DNA of 64,000 nt from Mixta mediterraneensis (GCF_014946725.1 NZ_JACFXY010000003.1:248001-312000), one strand, 5' to 3'; counted from the first letter of the stretch, positions 22,603-31,713 are shown. Notes: generated by a model not told the origin, from the sequence alone. Translations and numbers: made by a program.

Positions 22603-23564
22603 TGAAGGTTTCGCTACGTCGCTGGCCGCTGTGGTTAGCAGCAGGCATCATCATTTTGCTGGGCGCGACTTTTTGGCTGCACTGGCCGCAAATCTTATTG
22701 CAAAGCGTGTTATGGCAGAGAGAGCTGCATCAGCAAATGACTCAGCTACTGCAACAGGTTGCCGCACAGCCGCAGCAGGCAGGTTTTTCGCTGGTCGGCT
22801 TCAGTCTGATCTATGGTGTGCTGCATGCGCTGGGACCGGGGCACGGCAAAGTCGTGATTACCACGTTTCTGGCAACCCATCCGGCAAAGCTAAAAACCAG
22901 TATGAGGCTAACCCTGCTGGCATCGTTGCTGCAAGGTTCGACAGCCATTGTACTGGTTACGCTGATGCTGGTAATTCTGCAAACCTCGTCGCGCCAGCTG
23001 CACCTCAGTAGTTTCTGGCTTGAGAAGGGCAGTTATCTGCTGGTTATTGGGCTGGGTGTGTGGATTGGCTATCGCGCACTGAAATCACTGTGGCGGCTAT
23101 GGCGTTCGCGCCCAACGATGACCCTTTATGCAATACAAGCCGTCCATCAGCACCATAAACATTGCGGATGCGGCCATGCTCACCTGCCAGATGCGCAACA
23201 GATTTCTGAGGCGGTGAACTGGAAAACCCAGCTGCTGGTGGTGATGTCGATGGGGTTACGCCCCTGTTCAGGTGCGATCATGATGCTATTATTTGCCAAA
23301 GTGATCGGTGTTTATCTGTGGGGCGTAGTGTCGGCAGGGGTCATGGCAGCGGGTACAGCGTTAACCATCTCAGCAATAGGCTTAATAGTACAGCGTTCGC
23401 GTACTTTCGCTCAGCGATTAGGGAAAAACAACGTAGCGGCGAGCAATATACGTCTATTTATGCCGTTACTGGCTCTGTCAGGCAGCCTGATATTAATAGT
23501 TGCAGGTGTCGCATTATGGCAATCGGTACAACCTGTAATGAGCAGCGGTATTCGTCCTTTCTGA
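22593..23564 (+). CDS. Nickel/cobalt/zinc-type membrane permease (ZevB/RcnA family)
   Basis: 323 residues, about six to seven membrane segments. Family motifs: GVLHALGPGHGKVVI (about residue 80, the metal-selectivity helix), a His/Cys-rich cytosolic loop HQHHKHCGCGHAH (about 185-200), and SMGLRPCSGA (about 220). The family moves divalent metals; with a DUF1007 partner and a possible Zur box, zinc is the leading candidate, but nickel/cobalt cannot be excluded. The start could also be the ATG at 22602 (TAATG overlap with the previous stop). Confidence 0.78.
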   Translation: MPLMKVSLRRWPLWLAAGIIILLGATFWLHWPQILLQSVLWQRELHQQMTQLLQQVAAQPQQAGFSLVGFSLIYGVLHALGPGHGKVVITTFLATHPAKLKTSMRLTLLASLLQGSTAIVLVTLMLVILQTSSRQLHLSSFWLEKGSYLLVIGLGVWIGYRALKSLWRLWRSRPTMTLYAIQAVHQHHKHCGCGHAHLPDAQQISEAVNWKTQLLVVMSMGLRPCSGAIMMLLFAKVIGVYLWGVVSAGVMAAGTALTISAIGLIVQRSRTFAQRLGKNNVAASNIRLFMPLLALSGSLILIVAGVALWQSVQPVMSSGIRPF

Positions 23565-23770
23565 TATTTAAAAGCGCAACGGTAAATATATCGTCCTGCG
23601 CTTTCTCTCCTTGCGGGTTATTTTCACGGCGCGTTAAAGTTTGTATTTCTCTTTGCGCTTTGCTGGTGAAAAATGTTTTTTCTGTCTACGCTAATAACGA
23701 CTAATCGGACATCTTTTTGTGCGGTTGAATAATTAAAATTGCTCTACGTCTGGTTCAAGGAGAACATATT

Positions 23771-24784
23771 ATGGCTGAAACCCGGATTAATAATGGCACT
23801 ACTCAAACGGTGACGACAACGTCTGCCGATTTGCCGCTGAAACGTATTTCCTGGAGCGCCGTTTTTGCTGGGGTGATTTGTGCGTTAATTGTGCACATTT
23901 TACTTGCCCTGCTAGGAACCGCTATTGGCGCAACGACTATCGATCCTATGGATGAACAAAACCCTTTGCAGCATATCGGCACAGGTGCCCTGGTATGGAC
24001 TGCGGTGGACATGTTGATCGCGATGGCGGCCGGTAGCTATATAGCCGGACGTCTTGCTCAACGCGAAGGAGCACTACATGGTTTATTGATGTTTGGTCTG
24101 AGCACTGTTTTCACCATTTATCTGGCAATTTCACTTGCGAGCAGCGTTTTAGGCGGCGCGATGAATATTGTTGGATCTGGCTTCCAGGCATTAGGTAGTG
24201 GTATTTCCGCCGCCGCGCCATCAGTGACGCAAATGGCGAAAGATAAACTGCAAGAAAATAATATTAATTTAGATGATCTGCAAAATCAGCTAGAAACTAC
24301 GCTTCGCCAAACCGGCAAGCCAGAATTACAGCCTGAGAATTTAAAACAGGATGCAAATAACGAAGCGCAAAATGCAGAGAATCAAGCCTCTAATACTGCT
24401 AACCATCCGCAAACAGCCGATACTGATTTAGCTAACTGGGTACGTAGCGTAATGAATCGTCATTCCGATACATTGCAAGCAGCCGATCGCGACGCATTGA
24501 AAAATATCATCAAAGCGCGGACCGGTAAAAGCGATCAGGAAGTCGATCAGATCGTTGCGCAGACTGAGCAAAGCTATCAGCAGGCGGTGCAAAAATACCA
24601 GGAGCTGAAACAACAGGCAGAACAAAAAGCGCGTAAAGCGGCACAGCAGGCTGCTGCAGCCACGGCGAAAGCCAGCTGGTATGCGTTCTTTATGTTAATT
24701 ATTGAAGCCATCCTGGCTGGTGTAATGGGTATGGTAGGGCGTCGTACTCAGCCGCATCAGGTGCTGGGCCACGAACGTCGTTAA
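23771..24784 (+). CDS. Uncharacterised membrane protein with a Gln-rich coiled coil
   Basis: 337 residues, family not recognised. Three hydrophobic segments lie at about 29-51, 72-92 and 103-128. A long soluble part (about 135-300) follows, rich in Gln, Asn and Ala, with low-complexity stretches near 195-215 and a coiled coil at about 258-305 (QSYQQAVQKYQELKQQAEQ). A fourth hydrophobic segment is at about 307-328, then a basic tail. This gives an anchored loop with both ends in the same compartment. AAGGAG 8 nt before the ATG and a strong terminator show it is a real single-gene unit. No enzymatic motif is visible. Confidence 0.8.
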   Translation: MAETRINNGTTQTVTTTSADLPLKRISWSAVFAGVICALIVHILLALLGTAIGATTIDPMDEQNPLQHIGTGALVWTAVDMLIAMAAGSYIAGRLAQREGALHGLLMFGLSTVFTIYLAISLASSVLGGAMNIVGSGFQALGSGISAAAPSVTQMAKDKLQENNINLDDLQNQLETTLRQTGKPELQPENLKQDANNEAQNAENQASNTANHPQTADTDLANWVRSVMNRHSDTLQAADRDALKNIIKARTGKSDQEVDQIVAQTEQSYQQAVQKYQELKQQAEQKARKAAQQAAAATAKASWYAFFMLIIEAILAGVMGMVGRRTQPHQVLGHERR

Positions 24785-24819
24785 TGTAGCGGATACATTA
24801 ACGTAGTTGAGAAATGATA

Positions 24820-24853
24820 AATAAGGCGGCATTCAATGCCGCCTTATTTTTTT
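24820..24853. terminator. Bidirectional terminator between the membrane protein gene and suhB
   Basis: Perfect 13-bp stem AATAAGGCGGCAT (24820-24832 with 24836-24848), loop TCA, with A-rich and T-rich flanks on both sides. It ends the upstream + strand gene and the convergent suhB. Confidence 0.9.
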
Positions 24854-25655
24854 AGCGTTTCAGCGCTTCGCTTAATTCTTCACGCATGCAGGAAAGCAGT
24901 GCTTTCACTACGCGTGGATTACCGGCGACAATATTACCGGAATGCAAATAGCTGTGATTACCGGTGAAGTCAGTCACCAGCCCGCCCGCTTCACGCACCA
25001 GCAATTCACCCGCGGCGAAATCCCATGGCTTCAGGCCGATTTCGAAATAACCATCAACACGACCCGCTGCCACATAGGCCAAATCCAGCGCAGCAGAACC
25101 GGTGCGGCGGAAGTCGGCACATTGGGTAAACAGTTTGGTGACGATATTCATATAGGCGGGAGCATGCTGTTTCATTTTGAACGGGAAACCCGTTGCCAGA
25201 ATGGTGCCATCCAGATCGCGAGCGATGCTGCCGCGTAGGCGATAACCATTAAGCTGAGTGCCCTGGCCACGTACCGCGCTGAACAATTCGTTGCGCATAG
25301 GATCATAAACCACGGCAACTTCGGTGCGGCCTTTAATGCGCACGGCGATAGAAACAGCAAAGTGGGGCAAACGTTTGATAAAGTTAGTGGTGCCATCCAG
25401 CGGATCGATTACCCATTGAATGTCCTGATCTTCGCCCGCCAGTTCACCGCTTTCTTCGGTGATGATGGTGTGCTGCGAGTATGATTTACGAATGACTTCG
25501 ATAATCAGGCTTTCTGCGTCGCGGTCAACATTAGTAACGAAGTCGTTGCTGCCCTTCTGGCTGGCTTCGACTGCGTCCGGGGTTTCGTAATTTTTGGCAA
25601 TTAAATTTCCGGCCTTGCGCGCTGCGCGCACGGCGATGTTGAGCATCGGATGCAT
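24852..25655 (-). CDS. suhB: Inositol-1-monophosphatase / antitermination factor SuhB
   Basis: 267 residues, the same length as E. coli. Mg-dependent inositol phosphatase fold with EESGE (about 67) and DPLDGTTNF (about 84) metal-binding motifs and WDFAAGELLVREAGG near residue 218. In E. coli SuhB also joins the rRNA transcription antitermination complex with Nus factors. Divergent from trmJ, as in E. coli. Confidence 0.97.
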   Translation of the reverse strand: MHPMLNIAVRAARKAGNLIAKNYETPDAVEASQKGSNDFVTNVDRDAESLIIEVIRKSYSQHTIITEESGELAGEDQDIQWVIDPLDGTTNFIKRLPHFAVSIAVRIKGRTEVAVVYDPMRNELFSAVRGQGTQLNGYRLRGSIARDLDGTILATGFPFKMKQHAPAYMNIVTKLFTQCADFRRTGSAALDLAYVAAGRVDGYFEIGLKPWDFAAGELLVREAGGLVTDFTGNHSYLHSGNIVAGNPRVVKALLSCMREELSEALKR

Positions 25656-25775
25656 CGGTATCTCTCGCTGGATGTTAAAGAACGGGGAAAACGGCGCGGA
25701 GTATATCAGCGTGTTCGGTAAATGTCCTCCTTTTATGTTAGGCTACGCGCCATCATTTTCTGACCAATCCCAATT

Positions 25776-26528
25776 ATGCTGCAAAATATTCGAATTGTAC
25801 TGGTGGAAACCTCTCACACCGGCAACATGGGCTCCGTTGCGCGCGCCATGAAAACCATGGGTTTAACGAATCTCTATCTGGTTAACCCGCTGGTCAAGCC
25901 CGATTCACAGGCGATTTCGCTGGCGGCGGGCGCCAGCGACGTGATTGGCGAAGCCAAAATTGTCGATTCGCTCGACGAGGCCATCGCCGGATGTAGTCTG
26001 GTTGTAGGTACCAGCGCGCGTTCACGTTCGCTGCCCTGGCCAATGCTCGACGCACGCGAATGCGGCATCAAAAGCGTAGAGGAGGGGCAGCAGGCGCCGG
26101 TCGCTCTGGTGTTTGGTCGTGAACGCGTTGGCCTGACGAACGATGAGTTGCAGAAGTGTCATTATCACGTTGCGATACAGGCGAACCCGGAATACAGTTC
26201 GCTGAATCTGGCAATGGCGGTGCAAATTATTGCGTACGAAGTGCGGATGGCATGGTTGCAGGCGCAGGAAGCCGCGAAGCCAAAACCACAATATGAAGAA
26301 TCCCCCTATCCGCTGGTAGACGATCTGGAACGTTTTTATCAGCATATGGAACAAATGATGCTGAGCAGTGGCTTTATTCGTGAAGCCAATCCGGGACAGG
26401 TGATGAGCAAGTTGCGCCGCCTTTATACCCGTGCGCGTCCTGAACGCGATGAACTCAATATTTTGCGCGGCATGCTTTCCTCTTTTGAGAAACGTAAAAC
26501 CCACAAAAATGGCGACGATAATAGTTGA
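25776..26528 (+). CDS. trmJ: tRNA (cytidine/uridine-2'-O-)-methyltransferase TrmJ
   Basis: SPOUT-class enzyme methylating the ribose of nucleotide 32 in several tRNAs. 250 residues. The trefoil-knot motifs [26 protein letters not shown] and [14 protein letters not shown] are all present, followed by a C-terminal extension. Its stop codon lies inside the first IscR box of the downstream iscR promoter. Confidence 0.96.
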   Translation: MLQNIRIVLVETSHTGNMGSVARAMKTMGLTNLYLVNPLVKPDSQAISLAAGASDVIGEAKIVDSLDEAIAGCSLVVGTSARSRSLPWPMLDARECGIKSVEEGQQAPVALVFGRERVGLTNDELQKCHYHVAIQANPEYSSLNLAMAVQIIAYEVRMAWLQAQEAAKPKPQYEESPYPLVDDLERFYQHMEQMMLSSGFIREANPGQVMSKLRRLYTRARPERDELNILRGMLSSFEKRKTHKNGDDNS

Positions 26529-26545
26529 GTAAATTACTCGGTTAA
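26521..26545 (+). promoter_or_regulatory. Type 1 IscR box A
   Basis: 21 of 25 positions match the type 1 consensus ATASYYGACTRWWWYAGTCRRSTAT. The GACT/AGTC core has become GAGT/ACTC, a symmetric change that keeps the palindrome. Overlaps the trmJ stop. Confidence 0.7.
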
Positions 26546-26570
26546 ATAGTTGACCAATTTACTCGGGAAT
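26546..26570 (+). promoter_or_regulatory. Type 1 IscR box B
   Basis: 22 of 25 positions match the type 1 consensus. It abuts box A exactly, 25 bp centre to centre. TTGACC at 26550-26555 inside it can serve as the iscR -35 element, so bound holo-IscR would repress. Confidence 0.75.
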
Positions 26571-26632
26571 GTCAGACTCCAGACATCTTTCGTTAATCCT
26601 CCGATAACCGGACGCTATTGAGGTCGTACGCT

Positions 26633-27130
26633 ATGAGACTGACATCCAAAGGACGTTATGCCGTTACTGCTATGCTGGACGTTGCCCTTCATTCCCATGA
26701 AGGCCCGGTTCCGCTCGCTGATATTTCTGAGCGTCAGGGCATTTCGTTGTCGTATCTGGAGCAGTTATTCTCACGTCTGCGTAAAAATGGCTTAGTTGCC
26801 AGCGTCCGTGGCCCTGGCGGCGGTTATCTGTTAGGTAAAGAGTCAAATACTATCGCCGTTGGCGAAGTGATTACCGCGGTTGACGAATCTGTCGATGCGA
26901 CTAAATGTCAGGGTAAAGAAGGGTGCCAGGGCGGTGAGCGTTGTCTGACACACGTGTTGTGGCGCGACCTGAGCGTGCGCATCAGCGAGTTTCTGAACAA
27001 CATTACGCTGGCGGAACTGGTGAATAATCAGGAAATCCTTGATGTTGCCGATCGTCAGAATGCCAACGACAACCGTCGCTTCCAGAATCCGCGAGCACAG
27101 GAAATCAACGTTAACCTGCGCGCGTCTTAA
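26633..27130 (+). CDS. iscR: Iron-sulfur cluster regulator IscR
   Basis: Rrf2-family [2Fe-2S] repressor/activator of Fe-S assembly genes. 165 residues. N-terminal winged HTH (about 1-65) and the cluster ligands Cys92, Cys98, Cys104 and His107, all conserved. The ATG at 26633 ([11 protein letters not shown]) matches the family; an earlier start would add five residues. Two IscR boxes overlap its promoter, so autoregulation is expected. Unusually, it heads an operon with only iscS after it. Confidence 0.97.
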   Translation: MRLTSKGRYAVTAMLDVALHSHEGPVPLADISERQGISLSYLEQLFSRLRKNGLVASVRGPGGGYLLGKESNTIAVGEVITAVDESVDATKCQGKEGCQGGERCLTHVLWRDLSVRISEFLNNITLAELVNNQEILDVADRQNANDNRRFQNPRAQEINVNLRAS

Positions 27131-27148
27131 TTCCGGCCTCTGCTGCTG

Positions 27149-27183
27149 CGGCCCTTACTGCTAACGCGGTCAGGGCCGTTTCT
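27149..27183 (+). promoter_or_regulatory. Hairpin between iscR and iscS
   Basis: CGGCCCT/AGGGCCG stem (27149-27155 with 27172-27178) followed by TTTCT. In E. coli the iscR-iscS spacer folds and protects the iscR part of the mRNA when the sRNA RyhB triggers decay of the rest. This one could do the same or act as a partial terminator. Confidence 0.5.
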
Positions 27184-27224
27184 GCTATAAAGACGTATGA
27201 ATTCTTATACGGAGCTGTAGCGCA

Positions 27225-28388
27225 ATGAAATTACCGATTTACCTGGATTATGCCGCGACCACGCCGGCCGATCCGCGTGTGGCCAGCAAAATGATGCAAT
27301 TTTTGACGCTGGATGGCACGTTTGGTAACCCGGCCTCTCGATCTCACCGTTTTGGCTGGCAAGCAGAAGAAGCGGTTGATGTTGCGCGCAATCAAGTCGC
27401 GGAGCTGGTCAATGCTGACCCGCGTGAAATCGTCTTTACCTCTGGCGCGACTGAATCCGATAATCTCGCCATAAAAGGTGCCGCGCATTTTCATCAGACG
27501 CGCGGCAAACATATCGTGACCAGCAAAACTGAACACAAAGCGGTGCTCGACAGCTGTCAACAGCTGGAGCGGGAAGGCTTTGACGTCACGTACCTGTCGC
27601 CCGCCGCCAATGGCATCATCACCCCGGAAGCGTTACGCGCTGCGTTGCGTGACGACACCGTGCTGGTATCGATCATGCATGTTAATAATGAAACGGGTGT
27701 GATTCAGGACATTGCTGCCATGGGGGAGTTATGCCGCGAACGTGGCATTCTGTTCCATGTTGATGCGACACAAAGTGTCGGCAAATTGCCCCTCGATCTC
27801 AGCGAACTGAACGTAGATTTGATGTCGTTTTCGGCGCACAAAGTTTACGGACCGAAAGGGATTGGCGCGTTATATGTACGCCGTAAACCGCGTACCCAAA
27901 TTGATGCGCTGATTCATGGCGGTGGTCATGAGCGCGGCATGCGATCGGGAACGTTACCGGTGCATCAGATTGTTGGCATGGGCGAAGCCTATCGGATTGC
28001 GCGCGACGTGCGTGAAGAAGAAATGGCGCGTTTGCAGAGGCTGCGCGATCGCTTATGGCAAGGACTCAGCGTACTGGATGAGGTCTATATCAATGGCGAT
28101 CTGCTGCACAGCTCTGCCAATATTCTTAATGTCAGTTTTGCCTATGTTGATGGCGAATCCTTGATCATGGCGCTGAAAGATTTGGCGCTTTCCTCGGGCT
28201 CAGCCTGTACGTCGGCCAGCCTTGAACCTTCCTATGTATTACGCGCGCTGGGCCTGAGCGAAGAGCTGGCACACAGTTCGCTGCGCTTCTCGCTGGGACG
28301 GTTTACCACTGAAGAAGAGATTGACTACGCCATTACCCTGGTGCAGAAATCGGTCACGCGCCTGCGCACGCTGAATGTAATCCGCTGA
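27225..28388 (+). CDS. iscS: Cysteine desulfurase IscS, C-terminally shortened
   Basis: PLP enzyme that takes sulfur from cysteine as a persulfide for Fe-S clusters, tRNA thiolation and cofactors. 387 residues. PLP Lys206 ([12 protein letters not shown]), catalytic loop Cys328 ([10 protein letters not shown]) and the [12 protein letters not shown] segment are intact, so the enzyme should be active. It follows E. coli IscS to about residue 383, then ends in NVIR; the last 21 residues of the 404-residue E. coli protein are missing. That tail is part of the IscU docking surface in E. coli. No iscU, iscA, hscBA, fdx or iscX follows; pepB does. A role in tRNA thiolation (via TusA/ThiI) is the likely reason it is kept. 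Confidence 0.95.
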   Translation: MKLPIYLDYAATTPADPRVASKMMQFLTLDGTFGNPASRSHRFGWQAEEAVDVARNQVAELVNADPREIVFTSGATESDNLAIKGAAHFHQTRGKHIVTSKTEHKAVLDSCQQLEREGFDVTYLSPAANGIITPEALRAALRDDTVLVSIMHVNNETGVIQDIAAMGELCRERGILFHVDATQSVGKLPLDLSELNVDLMSFSAHKVYGPKGIGALYVRRKPRTQIDALIHGGGHERGMRSGTLPVHQIVGMGEAYRIARDVREEEMARLQRLRDRLWQGLSVLDEVYINGDLLHSSANILNVSFAYVDGESLIMALKDLALSSGSACTSASLEPSYVLRALGLSEELAHSSLRFSLGRFTTEEEIDYAITLVQKSVTRLRTLNVIR

Positions 28389-28544
28389 TTGCAGCATTCT
28401 GGAAACGGCATCATTCACCGGGTTGTGCTGGCGTCGCCTGAATTAATCTGCTATCAGAACAGTCTGCGCATTCCACCTAACACCTTCACAGGCCGTTCCT
28501 ACACTTTGCCTGGATGAAACTTATAACATATACGGAGCTTCGCG
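28389..28544. other. iscS-pepB junction, site of the missing isc genes
   Basis: 156 bp. In E. coli this interval holds iscU, iscA, hscB, hscA, fdx and iscX. I see no remnant of any of them in the frames I read. A possible pepB promoter is TTGCCT at 28506-28511 with TATACG at 28529-28534. Confidence 0.75.
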
Positions 28545-29831
28545 ATGACTACGCAACCGATGAACATCACTCTTAGCAACCAGCCCGCCGATGCGCGCTG
28601 GGGCGAAAAAGCTATTCTGACCAGCAACGACAGCGGCATGACGCTGCACTTAACCAGCGATGATACGCTGATGACGATTCAACGTGCTGCGCGCAAAATT
28701 GATGGACAAGGCGTGCGCCATGTGGCGCTGGTCGGCGAAGGCTGGCACCTCGAACAGTGCTGGGCTTTTTGGCAAGGCTATCGCGGGCCGAAAGGTAAAC
28801 GTCAGGTTGACTGGCCAACGCTAGGCGAGCATGAGCAGGCAGAATTTTCGCGCCGTCTGAGGATCATTGACTGGGTGCGTGACATCATTAACTTGCCAGC
28901 GGAAGAGCTGGGCCCGGAAGTTTTAGCCCACAACGCGGTGGATCTGATTAACGAAGTGGGCGGCGATGCCGTCAGCTATCGCATCACCAAAGGTGAGGAC
29001 CTGCGCGAGCAAGGTTACAGTGGCTTACACGCCGTAGGGCGTGGTTCAAACCGTCCGCCTGCTTTCCTCGCGTTAGATTTCAATCCAACGGGTGACGAGA
29101 ATGCGCCGGTTTATGCCTGTCTGGTAGGCAAAGGAATTACTTTTGATACCGGCGGCTACAGCATGAAACAGAGTAATTTTATGGACTCGATGAAATCTGA
29201 CATGGGCGGCGCGGCCACCGTAACCGGCGCGCTGGCAATGGCCATTTCACGGGGGCTGAACAAGCGCGTAAAACTGTATCTGTGCTGCGCCGATAACATG
29301 GTCAGTAGTAACGCCTTCAAGCTGGGCGACATCATTCACTATCGCAACGGTAAATCCGTTGAAGTGATGAATACCGATGCAGAAGGGCGCCTGGTATTAG
29401 CCGATGGCCTGATTGATGCCAGCGAGCAGAAGCCAACCTTGCTGATTGATGCGGCTACGCTGACCGGTGCGGCAAAAACGGCACTTGGCAACGATTACCA
29501 CGCGCTGTTTACCTTTGATGACGTTATGGCGCAATCTCTGATGGGCAGCGCGGTCAGCGAAAACGAGCCTTTCTGGCGCTTGCCTCTGGCGGAGTTCCAT
29601 CGCAATCACCTGCCGTCCAACTTTGCCGATCTGAACAATATCGCCAGTCCGGCGCATTCAGCCGGGGCCAGCAGCGCGGCCGCTTTCTTGTCGCATTTTG
29701 TCACTCATTATCAGCAGGGTTGGCTGCACATCGACTGCTCAGCAACGTATCGTAAAAGCGCAGTTGAACAATGGTCTGCGGGCGCAACCGGCTTAGGTGT
29801 GCGCACACTGGCAAACCTGTTACTGAAGTAA
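28545..29831 (+). CDS. pepB: Peptidase B (leucyl aminopeptidase family)
   Basis: Manganese-dependent M17 aminopeptidase for peptide turnover, cytosolic hexamer. 428 residues. The family signature [14 protein letters not shown] (about 275-288) with its metal-binding Asp and Glu, and [15 protein letters not shown] upstream, are present. It normally closes the isc gene cluster; here it follows iscS directly. Confidence 0.96.
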   Translation: MTTQPMNITLSNQPADARWGEKAILTSNDSGMTLHLTSDDTLMTIQRAARKIDGQGVRHVALVGEGWHLEQCWAFWQGYRGPKGKRQVDWPTLGEHEQAEFSRRLRIIDWVRDIINLPAEELGPEVLAHNAVDLINEVGGDAVSYRITKGEDLREQGYSGLHAVGRGSNRPPAFLALDFNPTGDENAPVYACLVGKGITFDTGGYSMKQSNFMDSMKSDMGGAATVTGALAMAISRGLNKRVKLYLCCADNMVSSNAFKLGDIIHYRNGKSVEVMNTDAEGRLVLADGLIDASEQKPTLLIDAATLTGAAKTALGNDYHALFTFDDVMAQSLMGSAVSENEPFWRLPLAEFHRNHLPSNFADLNNIASPAHSAGASSAAAFLSHFVTHYQQGWLHIDCSATYRKSAVEQWSAGATGLGVRTLANLLLK

Positions 29832-29880
29832 ATTGATCCCGACGGTGGCCAACGGGTCGCCGCTTTTTTGAGAGTAGAAT

Positions 29881-30645
29881 ATGAATCGTCTTGAAGAAGT
29901 GCTGAAGCTGGCGGCAACGGAGCCTGCGCATCGACCGGAATTTTTTCAGTTGCTGCTGGAGTCGGATGCCTGGGTGCCGGGCGAAAGTACCACGCCACAG
30001 CTCGACGCGAATACGCCGGTCGATTTGCAGCACTGGGAAAAAGAGGATGGCAGCAGCGTCATTCCGTTTTTTACGTCAGAGCAGGCGATGAGTGAAGCCA
30101 TCAGTGAGGAGCAAGCGTACCTGCGCTTGCCGGTGCGAACGTTGTTTGAAATGACACGCGGTGAAACGCTGTTTCTGAATCCCAGGCTATCGAGTGGCAA
30201 AGCGTTCTCTCCGGCTGAGATCAGCCATTTGCTGGGCGAAGCAGGGAACGCGCTGAGTCAGCAAACGGTGCTGGAAGGCGGACATTCACTGCTGTTATCG
30301 GAAGTGGCGGAACCGCCTGCACAGGTGATCGATTCTCTGACGCAGCTGTTTAGCAAGTATAAGCAGGTACGACGCGCATTCATCGCCAGCATTCGCGAGC
30401 GTGCCGAAGACACGCCCAATCTGCTGATCGGTATTGAAGCGGAAAGCAATATTGACGAGATTATCCAGGCGGCAGGCAGCGTAGCGACTGACACGTTGCC
30501 GGAGGATGCGCCAGTTGATATTTGCGAAGTGACGGTAGACGATCGCGGTATCAGCCATTTCTTTACGGCGCACATCACTCCTTTTTATGAGCGTCGCTGG
30601 GGCAGCTTCCTGCGCGATTTCAAAGGAAGCCAGCGTATTATCTAA
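29881..30645 (+). CDS. sseB: Enhanced serine sensitivity protein SseB
   Basis: 254 residues. E. coli sseB was found because overexpression gives serine sensitivity; its biochemical role is unknown. The conserved N-terminal SseB domain (about 1-130, with PVRTLFEMTRGETLFLNP) and the C-terminal SseB_C domain ending FYERRWGSFLRDF are both present. GAG-containing leader before the ATG, convergent with sseA. Confidence 0.93.
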   Translation: MNRLEEVLKLAATEPAHRPEFFQLLLESDAWVPGESTTPQLDANTPVDLQHWEKEDGSSVIPFFTSEQAMSEAISEEQAYLRLPVRTLFEMTRGETLFLNPRLSSGKAFSPAEISHLLGEAGNALSQQTVLEGGHSLLLSEVAEPPAQVIDSLTQLFSKYKQVRRAFIASIRERAEDTPNLLIGIEAESNIDEIIQAAGSVATDTLPEDAPVDICEVTVDDRGISHFFTAHITPFYERRWGSFLRDFKGSQRII

Positions 30646-30675
30646 AAAAGTGCGGCACTGAAGCCGCGCTTTCTG

Positions 30676-31518
30676 TTATTTCTCAATCGGTAAGTCGTCG
30701 CGACTCCCCCATTCACCCCATGAGCCGTCATAAAGCGTCACGTTGCGCGCGCCCAGCGTAGTCAGCGCCAGAATCACCACCACCGCAGTGACACCCGAGC
30801 CGCAGCTAGCAACGACAGGTTTACTCACGTCTACGCCGGCTTTAGCAAACAGCTCGCGTAATTCGGCCACCGGCTTTAGCTCGCCATTCGCCACTAAATC
30901 ATTCCACGGCACGTTAAGGCTATGCGGGATATGGCCGCGATGCAGCCCTGGACGTGGCTCATCCACCTCGGCATTAAAACGATTTGCGGCCCGCGCATCG
31001 ACAATTTGCGCGCCGCCTTCATGGCTAATCAGCAGCACATCGTTAAGACGTTTAACCTGGCCTTCATCATAGTGCGCTTCAAACTCGCCCTCCGGCAGGG
31101 TTACCGGGCCGGTTTCAACTGCGAAGCCCGCCGCTTTCCAGCCCTGTAAACCACCAGCCAGAACAGACACGTGCTGAACGCCAAAAGCGCGCAGCATCCA
31201 CCATGCCCGCGGTGCCGAGAACAGATTACCTTCATCGTACACCACTAAATGTTTGTCACTGCTGACGCCCAGTTCACGCATCGCCACGGAAAAACCTTCG
31301 GGGCGCGGCATCATGTGCGGATAGGCGCTGGTGTGATCGGACAGCGCTTCAATATTGAAAAAAGGCGCATTGGGCAAATGGCCTGCGAGATATTCGGCTT
31401 GAATATCGCGCACCGCTTCCTGACCAGGCGGTAACATGCGTGCGTCCAGCACCTGCAGGGTTTCCTCGGTGTAATGTTCATGCAACCAGTCAGCGGATAC
31501 AAACAGGGGAGCTGTCAT
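30676..31518 (-). CDS. sseA: 3-Mercaptopyruvate sulfurtransferase
   Basis: Transfers sulfur from 3-mercaptopyruvate to cyanide or thiol acceptors. 280 residues with two rhodanese domains; the second holds the active-site loop CGSGVTA with Cys239. Well-conserved N-terminal segment VLDARMLPPG. Convergent with sseB; the downstream neighbours yfhM and pbpC of E. coli are absent on its other side. Confidence 0.96.
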   Translation of the reverse strand: MTAPLFVSADWLHEHYTEETLQVLDARMLPPGQEAVRDIQAEYLAGHLPNAPFFNIEALSDHTSAYPHMMPRPEGFSVAMRELGVSSDKHLVVYDEGNLFSAPRAWWMLRAFGVQHVSVLAGGLQGWKAAGFAVETGPVTLPEGEFEAHYDEGQVKRLNDVLLISHEGGAQIVDARAANRFNAEVDEPRPGLHRGHIPHSLNVPWNDLVANGELKPVAELRELFAKAGVDVSKPVVASCGSGVTAVVVILALTTLGARNVTLYDGSWGEWGSRDDLPIEK

Positions 31519-31684
31519 AGCAACCTCTTTTCAGAATTCAGGAACGTTTAGTTTCCGGTAATGAGCGTGCTATCTCAAGAAAAAGCGATGACTAAATGGC
31601 GACGCTGATCGGGCGCATCGCACAATTACTGACTCAATGCTTCGAGGCAGATCAATATTTTTCAATAAATTATGAGATCTCTGA

Positions 31685-31713
31685 TAGGCAAGGCTTGGCT
31701 CTGCCCCTATAAT
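31685..31713 (+). promoter_or_regulatory. Likely ndk promoter
   Basis: Perfect -10 TATAAT (31708-31713) with TAGGCA (31685-31690, 4/6 match) as -35 and a 17-bp spacer, 66 bp before ndk. Confidence 0.6.

Noticed and set aside
28380..28448. Frameshifted IscS C-terminus
   Set aside because: I read the other frames past 28380 looking for the missing IscS tail. One frame gives NPL followed by unrelated residues; only two or three positions fit, too little to claim a frameshift.
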